Shown: in pieces, positions 1 through 7,352 of the stretch
Position numbering within the stretch: position 1 is the stretch's first letter
How the letters are laid out: each line of letters starts with the position of its first letter
From: Chloroflexota bacterium
Lineage (GTDB): Bacteria > Chloroflexota > Chloroflexia > Thermomicrobiales > UBA6265
Length of the DNA stretch: 34,155 bases
Assembly (NCBI GenBank): GCA_023423795.1
Contig: JAFAEX010000176.1
Span: 1-34,155 of the forward strand
Reading direction: 5' to 3'
Program-made: the position numbers and the translations under genes
Notes under the pieces: generated by a model
What the model was told of the DNA's origin: nothing
The model's database searches: none
The model's input: only the letters and a program-made list of their open reading frames with translations

Positions 1-129
1 CCCTACGAGCGCACGGAGTCACGGGCAGGCGAAATGGCGGCGAATAGCCGGACTTCGTATACCACGAAATTCGGCCGATCGGTCTGGTATTGCCGTCGCC
101 GGTGGCCGGGCCGGCGGCGCGATCAGCCC
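1..129. other. Window edge, no gene recognised
   Basis: I see no reading frame here with a ribosome binding site or recognisable protein. The stretch leads into the repeat arrays that begin at 130. It could be intergenic or the tail of something outside the window. Confidence 0.4.
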
Positions 130-393
130 GGTTTATTCGGCATTTATTCGGTATTGATTCGGCGTTTATTCGGCGGCGGTTTTCCCATGACCACGCGGAA
201 ACCGGGTTTCTTCGGCAACCCCTCCCAGCCTCGCAGGGGTAAATGGGGCGAGCGCACCCGGCACGGGGTTCCGGGCGCTGCGGGTGGGAGGGGGCGCGAA
301 TAAACCCCGAACCGGTCGAAAGGGCGCGTACGTACGCGGCGTATCGCGACCGAATAAATACCGAAAGAATACCGAATAAATGCCGAATAAATG
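130..393. repeat. Two inverted arrays of four 11-bp repeats around a 176-bp centre
   Basis: On the left, 130-173 is four head-to-tail 11-bp units ending TTTATTCGG (starts 130, 141, 152, 163). On the right, 350-393 holds four units in the opposite orientation (CCGAATAAATA type, starts 350, 361, 372, 383). Read as an inverted pair, the 44-bp arms match at 38 positions. The second units are identical, and the third unit is the divergent one in both arms. A single near-copy lies inside each arm (GGTTTCTTCGG at 205-215, GCGAATAAACC at 296-306), and a CCCCTCCCA/TGGGAGGGG pair lies further in (about 219-227 and 284-292). The units are AT-rich against a GC-rich background, and 11 bp is about one helical turn, so bound proteins would sit on one face. 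An iteron-like or operator-like binding array is inference. The period is not a multiple of three, so this is not a coding repeat. Confidence 0.85.
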
Positions 394-819
394 GACGTCG
401 CGTGACCCCGCCGGACGCTGCCGTTCGCGGACGGGTAGGGCGCTGGGTGGCTGCCCACAGCCCGCGGCCGCGGAGACAACCGCCCGGATTCCGTATGGCT
501 GGATAGCCGCCCATCCGGCATCCCCCGTTCGCGAGAACCGGCAGGAGAGGGCACGGTCCCTCCCCGACGGAGACGAACGGAAGCCCGGTTCGATCTGCCG
601 GATCTCGTGTAAAATCGGAACCCATACCGAATCACTGGCGGTGCGAAAGTGGCCGCAAGAATGCGCGCGGTAATCCCGCGACCGGCCGATCCTGCAATCT
701 GCCGGATACGGGGTGACTACCCCCGGTTCGAATGGCCGGCCCCGCGCGTTGCTGGTCCGCGCCCGTTCGCGACGACACAAGGTACGAATCCATTCCCTCC
801 GTCATCGCCATGCGCCGCT
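394..819. other. Long non-coding stretch downstream of the Excalibur gene
   Basis: This lies between the repeat arrays and the stop of the minus-strand Excalibur gene. Several frames are open because of high GC, but none has a plausible start with a Shine-Dalgarno site or a protein I recognise. A GGTTCGAAT at about 725 resembles a tRNA T-loop but has no tRNA around it. Confidence 0.5.
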
Positions 820-1797
820 TCAGGCGATGCGGCGGCAGGCAACGGCAGCGGTGGCGAGGGCGGCGAGCAGCGCCGCAATGGCCGCGGCTGCCGGGACGGC
901 GGATGAGCCGGCGCCGGTGGTGGGAACGGCGCTGACCTGTACGAATCGGGTCGGCAACGAGGTGCAGGCGAACCCGTCGTCGTTCGGGTCCAGGTTGTAC
1001 GGGTCCGACGGGTCGTCGTCGAGCACCAGTTGCGCTTCTTCCTGGTATGTGAAGTTGATGCAGTCGAGGTCCGCCGGCGGGGCCGTGATTTGCGCCGTCT
1101 CGGTCTGGCCGTCGTTGCGGTTGCGGTTGCGCCGGTTGGCGCGGTCGTCGTCTGCCTCGTCCGCGGGTGGCGCGAACTCGTCGCTTTCGCAGGCGATGCC
1201 GTCTCCGTCCGGGTCGAGGCCGAAGGGGTCGGATGGATCGTCGTCGAGCAGGGTTTGCGCTTCTTCCTGCGAGATCACGTCGCACGAGAACGCGGCGTCG
1301 TCGGTCGCCGAGGCGTCGTCCTGGTTGCGCCGGTTGCGCCGGGGTTCATCCTCGGCGGCCGCGTCGTCCGGCGACGCGGCGTCGTCGCCGAGGTCGGCCT
1401 GCGAGGGAAGGGCCGAGCAGGCGATGCCGTCGCCGTTGGGGTCGAGGTTGAACGGGTCGCTGGGATCGGCGTCGTAAACCGCCTGCGCCTGCTCCTGGGT
1501 CGCGAAGTCGATGCAATCGGTGTCTTCGACCGTGCCCGGGTCGCCGCTGGTTTGGGCGGCATCCGCATCGGCGGCTTCCTCGGCGGCGGCGTCGTCATCG
1601 GCCGCGCGGTTGCGCCGCCGTTCGCGCCGGGTCTCGTCCGCCGCTCCGCCATCCTCGTCGTCCTGGGCGAGCACGACCTGGCTGGTCGGCAGGGGAAGCG
1701 GCGAGGCCGGGGCGAACCCCGCCCCGAGCAGGGCGGCGAGCAATCCGCACGCCGCGATGAGCGCCGCTGCGCCGCGGCCGGTCGAGTGTCGAAGCAT
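820..1797 (-). CDS. Triple Excalibur-domain surface protein with sortase-like C-terminal signal
   Basis: The protein has 325 residues. Residues 10-30 are a hydrophobic export signal. Three Excalibur calcium-binding domains follow at about 93-129, 171-204 and 245-281, each with a Cys near the start, a DPSDP segment, a D-P-[ND]-[GD]-D-G calcium loop and a closing A-C. Acidic linkers rich in RRNR/DDD separate them. The tail is VPTTG (291-295), a hydrophobic stretch (300-320) and a basic C-R-R end, which is the layout of an LPXTG-type sorting signal. The family is known to be extracellular and to resemble EF-hand loops; here calcium binding at the cell surface is inferred. The ATG is chosen because GGGGGAA lies just upstream and the signal peptide begins there; the longer open frame upstream has no such features. 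The third domain has DPNDDG instead of DP[ND]GDG. Confidence 0.85.
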   Translation of the reverse strand: MLRHSTGRGAAALIAACGLLAALLGAGFAPASPLPLPTSQVVLAQDDEDGGAADETRRERRRNRAADDDAAAEEAADADAAQTSGDPGTVEDTDCIDFATQEQAQAVYDADPSDPFNLDPNGDGIACSALPSQADLGDDAASPDDAAAEDEPRRNRRNQDDASATDDAAFSCDVISQEEAQTLLDDDPSDPFGLDPDGDGIACESDEFAPPADEADDDRANRRNRNRNDGQTETAQITAPPADLDCINFTYQEEAQLVLDDDPSDPYNLDPNDDGFACTSLPTRFVQVSAVPTTGAGSSAVPAAAAIAALLAALATAAVACRRIA

Positions 1798-2042
1798 GGT
1801 TCCCCCAGCAGCGAGCGCCGTTCCGGCGCCGGCCACGGCCCGGAGCGCGACGTGGTCGCCCGGCGGGGCGGCGGGCCGACCGTCGCGGACACGGTGCCAC
1901 GGAACCACCCGCGATGCAAGGCGCTGACCGGGCGACGATCCGCCCGGCGCACGCCACCGCGCACCCCCGTGGGCGCCGACTGTGGATGCATCGCTTCCCG
2001 TCGTCGCGACCGGGATGCGGGGGGCCGGCGGTCCTGTTCCGG
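1798..2042. other. Intergenic, probable leader of the Excalibur gene
   Basis: This 245-bp GC-rich spacer separates two minus-strand genes. It holds the GGGGGAA ribosome binding site next to 1797. I find no convincing -35/-10 pair and no strong terminator hairpin for the receiver gene. Confidence 0.4.
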
Positions 2043-2531
2043 TTAATCCCGGTTGCCGGCGGCGAGCGAGGCTTCGTCGGCCCAGGGGCGGTCCGGGTTG
2101 GCCGCCCGCCAGTCGAGGATGCTGGAGAACAGGGACTGGGCCAGGTCGTCCAGTTCCAGCGGGGCGACGAACAGGCCGTCTGAGCCCGCCTCCGAGGCGT
2201 CGGATGGCGCGATCTCCCCGGCGGCGCCGGCGATGACGAACACCGGCACGTCCGCGCGCGGTTGCCCAGCAGCGGCGCGGTCGGATGCGCCGCGCAGCCG
2301 CCGCAACAGTTCCACCGCTCCGAAACCGCCGATGGCGGCATCCAGCAGCACGGCGTCGAACGTGCGCAGCCGGAAAACCTCCAGCGCCTGGAACGGGCTG
2401 GCGACGACGCTCGTCCACAGGCCGCCCATGGTCAGCCCCTCGGTCAGGAACCCGGCCAGGTCCGGGTCGTCGCTGACGATGAGCACGTGCGGACGGATGC
2501 CGCCGGACGCGCCGCTGCCGCGTTGGCTCAC
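2043..2531 (-). CDS. Stand-alone degenerate receiver-domain protein
   Basis: The 162-residue protein is a single CheY-like receiver fold with no output domain. Numbering from the GTG start, the acidic pair is D21-D22 and the expected phospho-acceptor is D64 (in VLLDAAIGG). The conserved Thr/Ser position reads A101 (VFVIAG) and the conserved Lys before Pro reads A123 (VAPL), so the standard phosphorylation switch looks impaired. Pseudo-receivers are a known category that signals by protein contact; that role here is inference. The GTG at 2531 has GAGGAG only 3 nt upstream, a short spacing. An in-frame ATG at 2588 would add 19 residues of no domain character. The gene is divergent from the SprT-like gene. 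Confidence 0.7.
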   Translation of the reverse strand: MSQRGSGASGGIRPHVLIVSDDPDLAGFLTEGLTMGGLWTSVVASPFQALEVFRLRTFDAVLLDAAIGGFGAVELLRRLRGASDRAAAGQPRADVPVFVIAGAAGEIAPSDASEAGSDGLFVAPLELDDLAQSLFSSILDWRAANPDRPWADEASLAAGNRD

Positions 2532-2631
2532 GATCTCCTCGCTGCCGGCCGCTCGGTTTGCGGCGCCGGTCCGTCGTATCGTTCGCATGCGCCGCGCTGG
2601 CGCACGGTCAATCGTAGCGGGAGCGCGGCGG

Positions 2632-3222
2632 ATGCTGCTGGACGTGGACCACGACGAGACGATTCGGCTTCTCCAGCAGTACGTCGTCCGGCTCGCCCTC
2701 CCGACCGACCGCCTGCGCGTGACGACCAGCCGGGCCACGTACGGCCGCTGGCTGGGCCGCCGGAGCATCCCTGCGGCGCTCGGCGGCGCGTACGCGTTCC
2801 TGCCGCGCTGGGGCGAGCACGCAATCCTGATCAACCTCGACCGCATCGACCTGTCCCAACCCAAGGCGCTGGAGATCGTGGTCGCCGAGGAACTCGTCCA
2901 CATGCGCGACCGGCTCGACGGCGATGTGCGGCGGCACGCCAAGCACGGTCACGACCGCATCGCCTACCGGGTCGCTGCGCTGACCGGCGCGTCGCTCGAC
3001 GAGGTTCGCTCGGCCTTGCTGCCGGTCCGGCGTTTGCCGCTTCGCTACGTCTACGCCTGCCCGACCTGCGCGAAGCGATACGAGCGCCGCGTGCGGGGGA
3101 CGTGGTCCTGCGGCCGGTGCGCGCCGGCGTTCGATCCCCGCCACGTGCTGGCGCTCGTCGAGGATCGCGGACCGGCGAGACGGGGACGAGCGTCCGCCGG
3201 CGCGTCATCCGGCACGGCATAA
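2632..3222 (+). CDS. SprT-like domain protein with zinc ribbon, active-site His missing
   Basis: This 196-residue protein has the layout of SprT-like zinc metalloproteins. A helix where the HExxH motif is expected reads E86-E-L-V-H90, so the first His is Glu. It is followed by H102 and an HGHD segment (105-108) that matches the third-ligand region. A C-terminal zinc ribbon uses C143/C146 and C160/C163. The family is known for DNA-protein crosslink proteases (SPRTN) and bacterial SprT, whose job is poorly known. With the first ligand lost, this copy may be a non-catalytic or metal-altered version. The ATG is preceded by GGGAG about 8 nt upstream. The gene stands alone on the plus strand between minus-strand genes. 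Confidence 0.7.
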   Translation: MLLDVDHDETIRLLQQYVVRLALPTDRLRVTTSRATYGRWLGRRSIPAALGGAYAFLPRWGEHAILINLDRIDLSQPKALEIVVAEELVHMRDRLDGDVRRHAKHGHDRIAYRVAALTGASLDEVRSALLPVRRLPLRYVYACPTCAKRYERRVRGTWSCGRCAPAFDPRHVLALVEDRGPARRGRASAGASSGTA

Positions 3223-3242
3223 AGGACGGACCGGCGGTTCCA

Positions 3243-3258
3243 CGGGCTCGGGATGACA
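3243..3258. repeat. Partial REP-like arm
   Basis: The sequence CGGGCTCGGGATGACA matches one arm of the REP-like palindromes at 23522, 25100 and 27112. The second arm is absent, so this is a half-copy or remnant. It sits in the 53-bp spacer between two convergent genes. Confidence 0.5.
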
Positions 3259-3275
3259 GTTCCCGCGGGGAGCGT

Positions 3276-4796
3276 TCACCGCGCCGGGACGACTCCCAGC
3301 AGGTCCACGATGGTGCGGGCGAGGATGCGGGCACCGACCGCGATCTGGTCCCGCTCGACGAATTCGTGCGGCTCGTGGGCGAACGCCCCGGCGGGGCCGA
3401 ACTCGACGATGGAACGGACGCGGCCCTCGTTGATCATCACGGTCGCGTCGGTGCCTCCGGGTGCGGTTTCGACCCACGGCGCGAACCCGGAAACCGTTGC
3501 GCCGTGCCGGAGGACCGCGCCAACCAGCGGGTCGCCCGGTCCGTCGTCCGGCGAATCGAGGATCGCGCAGGGCGGGCCGCCGCCGAGCACCGAGACATCG
3601 AGCGCCTCGGCTGGCAGCCCGGCGCGTTCCCGGGCGAACTGCCCGACGACGGCGGCGATCCGGTCGCGGATGTCGCCGGAATGTTCGGCCGGGCGCGGGT
3701 GGCGGCAGTCGATGGTGGCTTCGCACCAATCGGGCACCACGTTGATGCCGCCGCGCTCGACGTGTCGCCCGCCCGGGCCGTCGGACACGGCGCGGATGCC
3801 GCCGCCGGCGATGGTGGTGCCGAGCGCCAGCGTGGCGGGCTCAAGCAGCGCGTCGCGGAACAGGGGCGCCAGGGCGGCATCGACGTCGGCCGGGTTGGCG
3901 TCGAGGGCGTGGAGGGCCGCCGCCATGCGCGTCACGGCGTTGGCTCCCAGCGCGGGCGTGGCGGCGTGGGCAGCCTGCCCGTGGGTTCGCACGAGGAGTT
4001 GGGCGATGCCGCGATGCCCGACGACCGGAACGAATCCGTAGGAGCCGTCCAGCGCGACACCCCAGATGTTGGGCCGGAACCCGCCATCGGGCGGCGCGGC
4101 GGGCAGCAGCCGGGAGCGGTCGAGCCAGCAACCGGAGCCGCCGGCGAAGGCGCGCGTGCCGGCCATCCCGTCTTCTTCGTCAATGGTGAAGCCGCAGACC
4201 AGCGTGCCGCCGAGCTGGAGGCCGTTTGCCGCCAGTGCATCCGCGAGCGCCACGGTGGCCAGCCAGGCGACGGCGACCGGCCCCTTGTTGTCGAAACTGC
4301 CCCGCCCGTAGATGACAGGGGCGCGGTGGTGTCCCCGCGCCTCCCATAGGCGTCCAAGCCGCCGGCGTACCGGACGCTCGGTGACGACGCGGCCATCCAC
4401 CAGCAGGCGGAGCCGATCGTCGCCGAGCCATTCCACCTCGCCGTCGGCGGCGGAGAACGGATTTGCGTTCAGCCAGGCCGCGGCATCGCCCGCCGGGACG
4501 GTGTCGGTGTGGGCGTCGAGCACGACGACGCGATCGCCGTAGCCCCGCACGATGCCGACGACGTTCTCTCGATTCGGCAAGACCTCCTCGGCAGCCCGTT
4601 CCACGGTTGGCCGGCCGTCGAGCGACGACCAAAGGACCCCGGCCACGCTGCCGGGGTCCCCGTGTGCGCCTTCGTTTCCGGTCACGCTCGGTGTGCGAAT
4701 CAACCGGCGGAGCAGGTCGAGGGCGGCCGGTTCCGCGGCGACGACGGCGCTGTCGATTCCCGCGTAAGCCGCGGCGAAACCGGGACGGTTCGTCAT
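3276..4796 (-). CDS. M20-family metallopeptidase (ArgE/DapE-like)
   Basis: This 506-residue protein is a di-zinc amidohydrolase/peptidase of the M20 family. Visible motifs are DAHTDT (H96, D98), GRGSFDNKG (D169), the catalytic IDEED segment (E207, E208) and the lid-domain HAATP. M20 enzymes cleave acyl-amino acids or small peptides; the substrate cannot be told. It is longer than the usual 350-430 residues, partly through about 40 extra residues (115-157) between the first two metal motifs. The ATG lies 5 bp after the stop of the upstream exported protein, with only a weak ribosome binding site, so translation is probably coupled. A true ArgE or DapE would normally sit with biosynthesis genes, which are not here. 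Confidence 0.85.
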   Translation of the reverse strand: MTNRPGFAAAYAGIDSAVVAAEPAALDLLRRLIRTPSVTGNEGAHGDPGSVAGVLWSSLDGRPTVERAAEEVLPNRENVVGIVRGYGDRVVVLDAHTDTVPAGDAAAWLNANPFSAADGEVEWLGDDRLRLLVDGRVVTERPVRRRLGRLWEARGHHRAPVIYGRGSFDNKGPVAVAWLATVALADALAANGLQLGGTLVCGFTIDEEDGMAGTRAFAGGSGCWLDRSRLLPAAPPDGGFRPNIWGVALDGSYGFVPVVGHRGIAQLLVRTHGQAAHAATPALGANAVTRMAAALHALDANPADVDAALAPLFRDALLEPATLALGTTIAGGGIRAVSDGPGGRHVERGGINVVPDWCEATIDCRHPRPAEHSGDIRDRIAAVVGQFARERAGLPAEALDVSVLGGGPPCAILDSPDDGPGDPLVGAVLRHGATVSGFAPWVETAPGGTDATVMINEGRVRSIVEFGPAGAFAHEPHEFVERDQIAVGARILARTIVDLLGVVPAR

Positions 4797-4801
4797 GCCG
4801 C

Positions 4802-5482
4802 TCAGCTCGCGAAATCGGGGTCCGGAGAGTTGTTGCCGCCGTCAGGGTTCGGCGTCACGCCTTCGTCGGGCACCGGGGCGACTCGTTCGTCGTCGTTAAT
4901 GATGACCGTCGGCCCGCCGGGCCCGGAGATCGCGCTGACGTTGCCGGAGGTGGCGACGACCGAGCCGGATTCGGGATCGAAGCCGACGATGACGTTGCCC
5001 TGCGCGTCTTCGATGGAGGCGTTGGTCTCGCCGATGGCCGGCGGCGTGGGCAGGGCCGGCGCGCCTGGCACGGCGGTCGGGGTGGGCGTCGGAGTGGTCT
5101 GGAGCGCCTCGGCCTCGCCGTCGTCGTCGTCCTCGTCCGCCTTCTGCTCGGAACTCGCCTTGGCGCGACGGCCGCCCCGGCCGCCGCCGTCGTCGTCCGC
5201 GTCGTCATCGTCACGGGAGCGGTTCCGGCGCTCGGAACGCGCGCCGCGCTCGTCTTGTTCCTCGTGCTCGTCCTGTTCTTCGTCTTTCCTGGAGTTGCGC
5301 TTGCGGCCGCGGGTTTCTTCGTCGTCCTGGCGCTCTTCGCGGTCGTCGCGGTTCTTGCGCTGGCCGCCGTTCCCGTCCTTCTTGCGCGATTCGGCCAGCG
5401 CCTCGCCAGCCAGGGCCGCGGCGACGCCAAGCGCGGAGGCGGTGGCGCCACGGCGCCCCAACCACCCGACGAATCGGTTCAT
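4802..5482 (-). CDS. Exported low-complexity charged protein
   Basis: I do not recognise the family. The 226 residues start with a twin-Arg-bearing signal-like segment (R10-R11, then a hydrophobic run ending AEALA near 30). Residues 31-125 are almost entirely K/R/D/E/N, including RRNRSRDDDD-type runs. A TPTPTPT spacer (about 130-136) follows, then a Gly/Asp/Pro-rich C-terminal part containing VIVGFDPESG and TVIINDD. No Cys is present. The ATG is supported by GGGAGGGA 5 nt upstream. It leads a two-gene unit with the M20 peptidase. The charged run resembles the linkers of the Excalibur protein at 820-1797. A disordered exported protein is the most that can be said. Confidence 0.75.
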   Translation of the reverse strand: MNRFVGWLGRRGATASALGVAAALAGEALAESRKKDGNGGQRKNRDDREERQDDEETRGRKRNSRKDEEQDEHEEQDERGARSERRNRSRDDDDADDDGGGRGGRRAKASSEQKADEDDDDGEAEALQTTPTPTPTAVPGAPALPTPPAIGETNASIEDAQGNVIVGFDPESGSVVATSGNVSAISGPGGPTVIINDDERVAPVPDEGVTPNPDGGNNSPDPDFAS

Positions 5483-5861
5483 GGGGTCCCTCCCTGCAAT
5501 CCCGGTCGCGACGGCGCCATCCCCTGCGATGTCGTGACCGGTGTGATCCCGTGCGGTTGCGAACCGCTTGCCGCGCGGCGGGGAGCGCGGCCTCGTGCGG
5601 GGTCACGGTATGCGGGCTTCGATGCCTTGGTGGCACCGGCGGAGGAACGATCGAGCCGCAACCCTCTTGCGTTCGACCATCCGCCCACGTACCCTACCAC
5701 AACCTTGGGGTTCGGGGACCGGCCGCATTCGCCCGTGGCGAACCAGCGACGGGAGCCCCACGGTCAACCGGTCGGAGGCGCCCGCCGGGGTCCGCCGTCC
5801 GGCGGGCGGAGTGCGCCGGCGGAAGGGGAGCGGTGACGGCGCGTCACCGAACGGGGAAGCG
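5483..5861. other. Divergent intergenic region with inverted repeats
   Basis: This 379-bp spacer separates the divergent genes starting at 5482 and 5862. It contains GCGGTT-GCG-AACCGC (5553-5567) and CGGTGACG-GCG-CGTCACCG (5831-5849). I found no convincing -35/-10 pair on either strand and no believable open reading frame. Confidence 0.5.
5831..5849. promoter_or_regulatory. Perfect 8-bp inverted repeat just upstream of a ribosome binding site
   Basis: CGGTGACG and CGTCACCG flank a GCG centre, ending 3 bp before the GGGGAA ribosome binding site of the gene at 5862. It could be a repressor operator or a 5' leader hairpin. Its function is inference. Confidence 0.45.
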
Positions 5862-6122
5862 ATGCGGTTCGTCAGCCTGAATCTGGACGTGGACGATGCC
5901 ACCATCCTGCGGCGAACCCTCGCCGGCACGCTGGGCGGCGGCTCGCGCGCGATGGCCACGGTAGACGAGGAATACCGGGCCCTCCACGCGATGATCGGCG
6001 AACTGGACCGCCTGCTCGCGGCCGACCGGCCGCGACGGATCGCTGCCCTGCCGCCGACCGGTAACGAGGAGGTCGGACCGGGCCGGTTGCGCCTGGTGCG
6101 CGGCGGTCTTGCCACCGAGTAG
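5862..6122 (+). CDS. Small conserved-looking hypothetical protein
   Basis: I do not recognise this 86-residue protein. It begins MRFVSLNLDVDD, carries a Gly-rich turn (LGGGSRA) and a helix (EEYRALHAMIGELDRLL, about 36-52), and ends in a polar tail. It has no signal peptide, membrane segment or Cys. GGGGAA (5852-5857) supports the ATG at 5862; the longer open frame upstream runs through the inverted repeat and is not supported. A strong bidirectional terminator follows 26 bp after the stop. Confidence 0.65.
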   Translation: MRFVSLNLDVDDATILRRTLAGTLGGGSRAMATVDEEYRALHAMIGELDRLLAADRPRRIAALPPTGNEEVGPGRLRLVRGGLATE

Positions 6123-6147
6123 CACGGCCCGAATCTGATACGACCAA

Positions 6148-6173
6148 AGGGCGGGCGCCTCAGCGCCCGCCCT
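6148..6173. terminator. Bidirectional intrinsic terminator
   Basis: A perfect 11-bp stem AGGGCGGGCGC / GCGCCCGCCCT (6148-6158 and 6163-6173) has a CTCA loop. It lies between the convergent genes ending at 6122 and 6189. The following T-runs are short (CTGTTT on plus, CTTTGG on minus), as is common in GC-rich genomes. Confidence 0.8.
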
Positions 6174-6188
6174 CGCTGTTTCCGGGCG

Positions 6189-7190
6189 CTATCCGGCGAC
6201 CGCGATCTCCGGTGCGACGCGCTGGGCCAGCAACGCGATGGTCTCCTCGTCTCCCGGATCGAGGGTCTGGACGTCGAAATAGGAGATCCCGGCGTCGGCG
6301 AACCCCTGGTAGTAGGCACGGACCTCGTCCGGCGTGCCGGCGACGAGATAGGCGCCCCAGAAGGCGTCGAGGCCGTGCGGGAAGTAGGCGCGGACCTTGG
6401 ACTCGACGGCGGTCCGCGACTCGGCGATGACCAGCCAGTGGGTGAAGAGCGACCGCACGACGTCTTCGGGCGGACGGCCCATCTGGGCGCAGGCGGCGTC
6501 CAGCACGGCGAGGCGGGCGCGGGCTTCGTCCGGGGTGGCGACGTTGCCGGCCGGGCCGGGGCCGAAGTTGCAGGCGTCGGCGAGGCGCGCGACCTGGGCG
6601 AGCGTGCGCTTGCCGGAACCGGCGATCAGCAGGGGCGGGCCGCCCTCCTGCACCGGCGCGGGCACGTTCGCCGGGGCGGTCCGGAAGTGCTGGCCGTCGA
6701 ACGCGAACGGGTCCGGTCCCCAGAGACCGCGGATGATGGCGACGGCTTCCTCCAGCGCGTCCTGCCGCTCGCGGGCGGGCGGGTAGGGGATGCCCATGCG
6801 GTCGAACTCGTTGCCGCCGAGCCCGTAGTCGGCCGCGTTCCAGCCGATGCCGAGCCCGAGGATCGAACGGCCGCCGCTGCGGTGGTCGAGATCGGATTGC
6901 AGGCGCGCCGTCATCAGCGGCGTCCGGTAGGGCACGGCGGCGACCATTTGGCCGAGCCGCACCCGCTCGGTCGTGGCCGCGATGACCGCAAGGTGCAGCC
7001 ACGCCTCGGGCGCCCACGCCGGGTGGTCGCCGAGAAAGAACGCGTCGTAGCCGTACCTGTCCGCCAGTTGGCCGGCGGCGATCAGTTGGCCGCCCGGGTC
7101 CGGCGCATCCGGCCGGGCGACGGCTTGCAGGGAGAACGCGGCGCGGCCACGCAGCGAGGCCACCCACGGATGGCAGGGACGGGGCTCCAT
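6189..7190 (-). CDS. LLM-class flavin/F420-dependent oxidoreductase
   Basis: This 333-residue TIM-barrel protein belongs to the luciferase-like monooxygenase family, whose members use FMN or deazaflavin F420. Supporting segments are GYDAFFLGDHPAW (about 49-61), the GRSILGLGIGWNAADY motif (about 106-121, typical of LLM enzymes), PLLIAGSGKRTL (about 183-194) and a C-terminal ISYFDVQ strand. Its length is normal for the family. The ATG at 7190 has GGAG 6 nt upstream. Substrate and cofactor cannot be told; F420 is suggested by similarity to the actinobacterial-type enzymes and by the SCO1664-family gene nearby. Confidence 0.88.
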   Translation of the reverse strand: MEPRPCHPWVASLRGRAAFSLQAVARPDAPDPGGQLIAAGQLADRYGYDAFFLGDHPAWAPEAWLHLAVIAATTERVRLGQMVAAVPYRTPLMTARLQSDLDHRSGGRSILGLGIGWNAADYGLGGNEFDRMGIPYPPARERQDALEEAVAIIRGLWGPDPFAFDGQHFRTAPANVPAPVQEGGPPLLIAGSGKRTLAQVARLADACNFGPGPAGNVATPDEARARLAVLDAACAQMGRPPEDVVRSLFTHWLVIAESRTAVESKVRAYFPHGLDAFWGAYLVAGTPDEVRAYYQGFADAGISYFDVQTLDPGDEETIALLAQRVAPEIAVAG

Positions 7191-7352
7191 TGGCGACTCC
7201 GGTTCGATCGGCGGATCGGTCGGCGCATCGTCGGGGCGGAGTGTATTCGCGTCAATCCCGCGCCGGGTTGTGGCCCGGTTGGGAGCGGAACTACCCTTGC
7301 GTTACGGCCAACCGCCGGGGTGCTGCTCCGGCGGCGAAAGGAGGAGGCCGCG

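Noticed and set aside
130..393. CRISPR array
   Set aside because: The repeats are 11 bp and directly abutting with no spacers, and the two arrays are in opposite orientation.
700..760. tRNA gene suggested by GGTTCGAAT
   Set aside because: There is no acceptor stem, anticodon arm or D arm at the right distances on either strand, and the T-stem itself does not pair.
1798..2418. N-terminal extension of the Excalibur protein
   Set aside because: The frame is open upstream, but the signal peptide and ribosome binding site place the start at 1797, and the extension runs antisense-like through the receiver gene.
2262..4349. A 695-codon open frame on the plus strand
   Set aside because: It overlaps the SprT-like gene and the antisense of the M20 peptidase, with low-complexity Arg/Gly/Pro content and no motifs.
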